Source: Chitinophagaceae bacterium (lineage in GTDB: Bacteria > Bacteroidota > Bacteroidia > Chitinophagales > Chitinophagaceae). From it: a DNA stretch of 64,000 nucleotides. Shown here in pieces: positions 62,704 to 64,000 of the stretch; within the stretch, counting starts at the first letter, position 1, and every line of letters starts with the position of its first letter. Both the position numbers and the translations under genes were made by a program. Where the stretch lies: NCBI GenBank assembly GCA_016710745.1, contig JADJVB010000005.1, forward strand, positions 62,001 through 126,000, in the 5' to 3' direction. A model generated the notes under the pieces. It did no database searches. It had not been told where the DNA came from and saw nothing but the letters and a program-made list of their open reading frames with translations.

Positions 62704-63450
62704 ATGAAGTTAGATATATTGGCTTTTGGTGTGCACCCGGATGATGTGGAGTTGAGTTGTGCCGGTGTTTTATTGGTTGAACAAAAGAATGGTAAAACTG
62801 TTGGTATAGTAGATCTAACCAGGGGCGAATTAGGAACCCGTGGTACTGCTGAAACAAGGGAAACGGAAGCTGCAGCAGCCGCGATGATTTTAGGAGTTGC
62901 TGTAAGAGAGAATTTAGACATGGCCGATGGCTTTTTTCAGAACAATGAAGCGCACCAGCGAAAGATTATTTCTGTTATCAGGGCCTATCAACCCGAAATA
63001 ATTTTGTGCAACGCTCCCGAAGACCGTCATCCCGATCATGGGCGATCTTCTAAACTGGTTGCCGATGCCGCGTTTTTATCCGGCCTTAAAAAAATAGAAA
63101 CAGAAAGAAATGGGGTGGCCCAGGAAGCCTGGCGACCAAAATATGTTTTCCGGTATATCCAGGACAGGATGTTGCAACCCGATTTCGTGATAGATATATC
63201 AAGCGTGTTTGAAAAAAAGATTGAAGCCATAAAAGCGTACAAAACACAATTTCATGCACAGCGCCCTGTTGATAGTGAGGCGACAGATGAGCCGGAAACC
63301 TATATTTCGAAACCGGATTTTTTAGACAGTGTGATTTATCGTCACAAATGGTTTGGTAAAATGATCGGAGTAGAATATGGGGAAGGTTATATTACGGAGA
63401 AAACACTGGGATTAAAAAATTTCGATTCAATAATTAAAGAAAATACTTAA
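62704..63450 (+). CDS. bshB1: bacillithiol biosynthesis deacetylase BshB1
   Basis: The 248-residue enzyme is a zinc-dependent N-acetylglucosaminyl-malate deacetylase of the PIG-L/LmbE fold. The metal-binding motif is FGVHPDDVELSCAG and the third histidine is in EDRHPDHGRSSKL. TRGELGTRGTAETRETEA is typical of BshB1. It makes glucosaminyl malate, the second step of bacillithiol synthesis. The start at 62704 gives MKLDILAFGVHPDD, matching family starts; an in-frame ATG at 62677 is also possible. It pairs with the bacilliredoxin gene at 450-866. Confidence 0.95.
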   Translation: MKLDILAFGVHPDDVELSCAGVLLVEQKNGKTVGIVDLTRGELGTRGTAETRETEAAAAAMILGVAVRENLDMADGFFQNNEAHQRKIISVIRAYQPEIILCNAPEDRHPDHGRSSKLVADAAFLSGLKKIETERNGVAQEAWRPKYVFRYIQDRMLQPDFVIDISSVFEKKIEAIKAYKTQFHAQRPVDSEATDEPETYISKPDFLDSVIYRHKWFGKMIGVEYGEGYITEKTLGLKNFDSIIKENT

Positions 63451-63492
63451 CAATACGGCCTTTGGCCTTTTACAAAATTCAATTATTCTACC

Positions 63493-64000
63493 ATGGCAAC
63501 CCCTAAATTTACAAATGTACAAGGCTCTAATTTCCACCAGGAATTAAAGAGACGGGTAGCGAACTATTTTTCAGAATCCAAGACCCCATCTCACGGTGAT
63601 TTTGGCCTTTACTTTAAGGCCATATTACTATGGACCGTTTACGTGGCTTTATACATACATGTCCTGTTTTTTACACCCGATAACTGGATCGCTATCCTGG
63701 AATGTGTTGTCATGGGTGGATTAACGGCGGCCATTGGCTTCAATGTAATGCATGATGGCGGCCACGGCAGTTTCAGTAAAAGTAAAATCTGGAATAAGAT
63801 CGCGGCCTTTTCTGTTAATGCCCTGGGTGCAAGCGGCATCATGTGGAATAACAAGCACAATATCATCCACCACACCTACACCAATATTGATGGCATAGAT
63901 GATGATATTGAGATCAAGCCTCTGCTGAGAATGTGCTCTACGCAAAAAAAATACTTCATCCATCGTTTTCAACATATTTACGTTTGGTTTTTATATACAT
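63493..64000 (+). CDS. fatty-acid desaturase, N-terminal part (runs off window)
   Basis: The frame opens at the ATG at 63493 (MATPKFTNVQGSNFHQELKR) and is still open at the right edge after 169 codons. Two of the three histidine boxes of membrane acyl-lipid or acyl-CoA desaturases are visible: HDGGHGSF and HNIIHHTY. Between and around them are hydrophobic helices (YFKAILLWTVYVALYIHVLFF, AILECVVMGGLTAAIGFNVM). It should insert a double bond into membrane fatty acids using a di-iron centre. It follows bshB1 by 42 bases; they may share a transcript. Confidence 0.93.
   Translation, partial: MATPKFTNVQGSNFHQELKRRVANYFSESKTPSHGDFGLYFKAILLWTVYVALYIHVLFFTPDNWIAILECVVMGGLTAAIGFNVMHDGGHGSFSKSKIWNKIAAFSVNALGASGIMWNNKHNIIHHTYTNIDGIDDDIEIKPLLRMCSTQKKYFIHRFQHIYVWFLYT

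Overview
The window looks like chromosome from a Bacteroidota bacterium, most likely Chitinophagaceae or a close relative. The evidence is the SecDF fusion, the Bacteroidota-type OstA/LptD proteins, a TonB receptor with a carboxypeptidase-regulatory N-terminus, a type IX secretion sorting domain, bacillithiol genes, and many promoters of the form TAnnTTTG. No phage, IS transposase, CRISPR array or rRNA was seen. One tRNA gene (Arg, anticodon TCT) is present.

Layout. 1-2.1 kb: start of lgt, a bacilliredoxin, a small heat-shock protein and an NTF2-like secreted protein. 2.1-14.3 kb (minus strand): speA, rplT, rpmI, a four-gene operon of unknown secreted proteins and lipoproteins, a two-component system, a secreted protein with a possible permuted papain-like fold, rluF, infC and thrS. 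The usual thrS-infC-rpmI-rplT block is split here by about 7.3 kb. 14.3-24.5 kb: two secreted proteins, a TonB receptor behind a DUF3347 protein, an ABC-F ATPase, an OmpA-type protein, a MATE transporter and tRNA-Arg. 24.5-34.2 kb: ung, a PlsC-like acyltransferase, lptD, a peptidoglycan amidase, a frameshifted MlaD-family gene, an OstA-like protein and an aminotransferase; this is largely an envelope-biogenesis block. 34.5-40.1 kb: secDF, an IscA-type protein, a small membrane protein and a B12-dependent mutase large subunit. 40.3-51 kb: a 2340-residue M36 metalloprotease, an M20 amidohydrolase and an S9 peptidase. 51-58.3 kb: an accessory-looking stretch with two broken copies of the 3' end of a radical SAM gene and two AT-rich lipoprotein genes, then the intact radical SAM gene in an operon with a membrane protein and an agmatinase-family gene. 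58.5-64 kb: ccmE-ccmF, a lipoprotein overlapping ccmF on the other strand, a DUF4294 protein, bshB1 and the start of a fatty-acid desaturase.

How the genes connect. Arginine decarboxylase (speA) and the agmatinase-family protein could together make putrescine through agmatine. BshB1 and the bacilliredoxin point to bacillithiol as the main thiol. LptD, the OstA-like protein and the MlaD-family protein serve outer-membrane lipid traffic. CcmE carries a CxxxY motif instead of the classical haem-binding histidine motif.

The most unusual signals are: (1) repeated, progressively decayed copies of the radical SAM 3' end flanking an AT-rich lipoprotein pair; (2) the one-base frameshift in an A-run of the MlaD-family gene; (3) the interrupted translation operon and the secreted-protein operon within it; (4) a C-terminal domain shared by an amidase and an otherwise unrelated secreted protein. 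No complete new system can be claimed from sequence alone.
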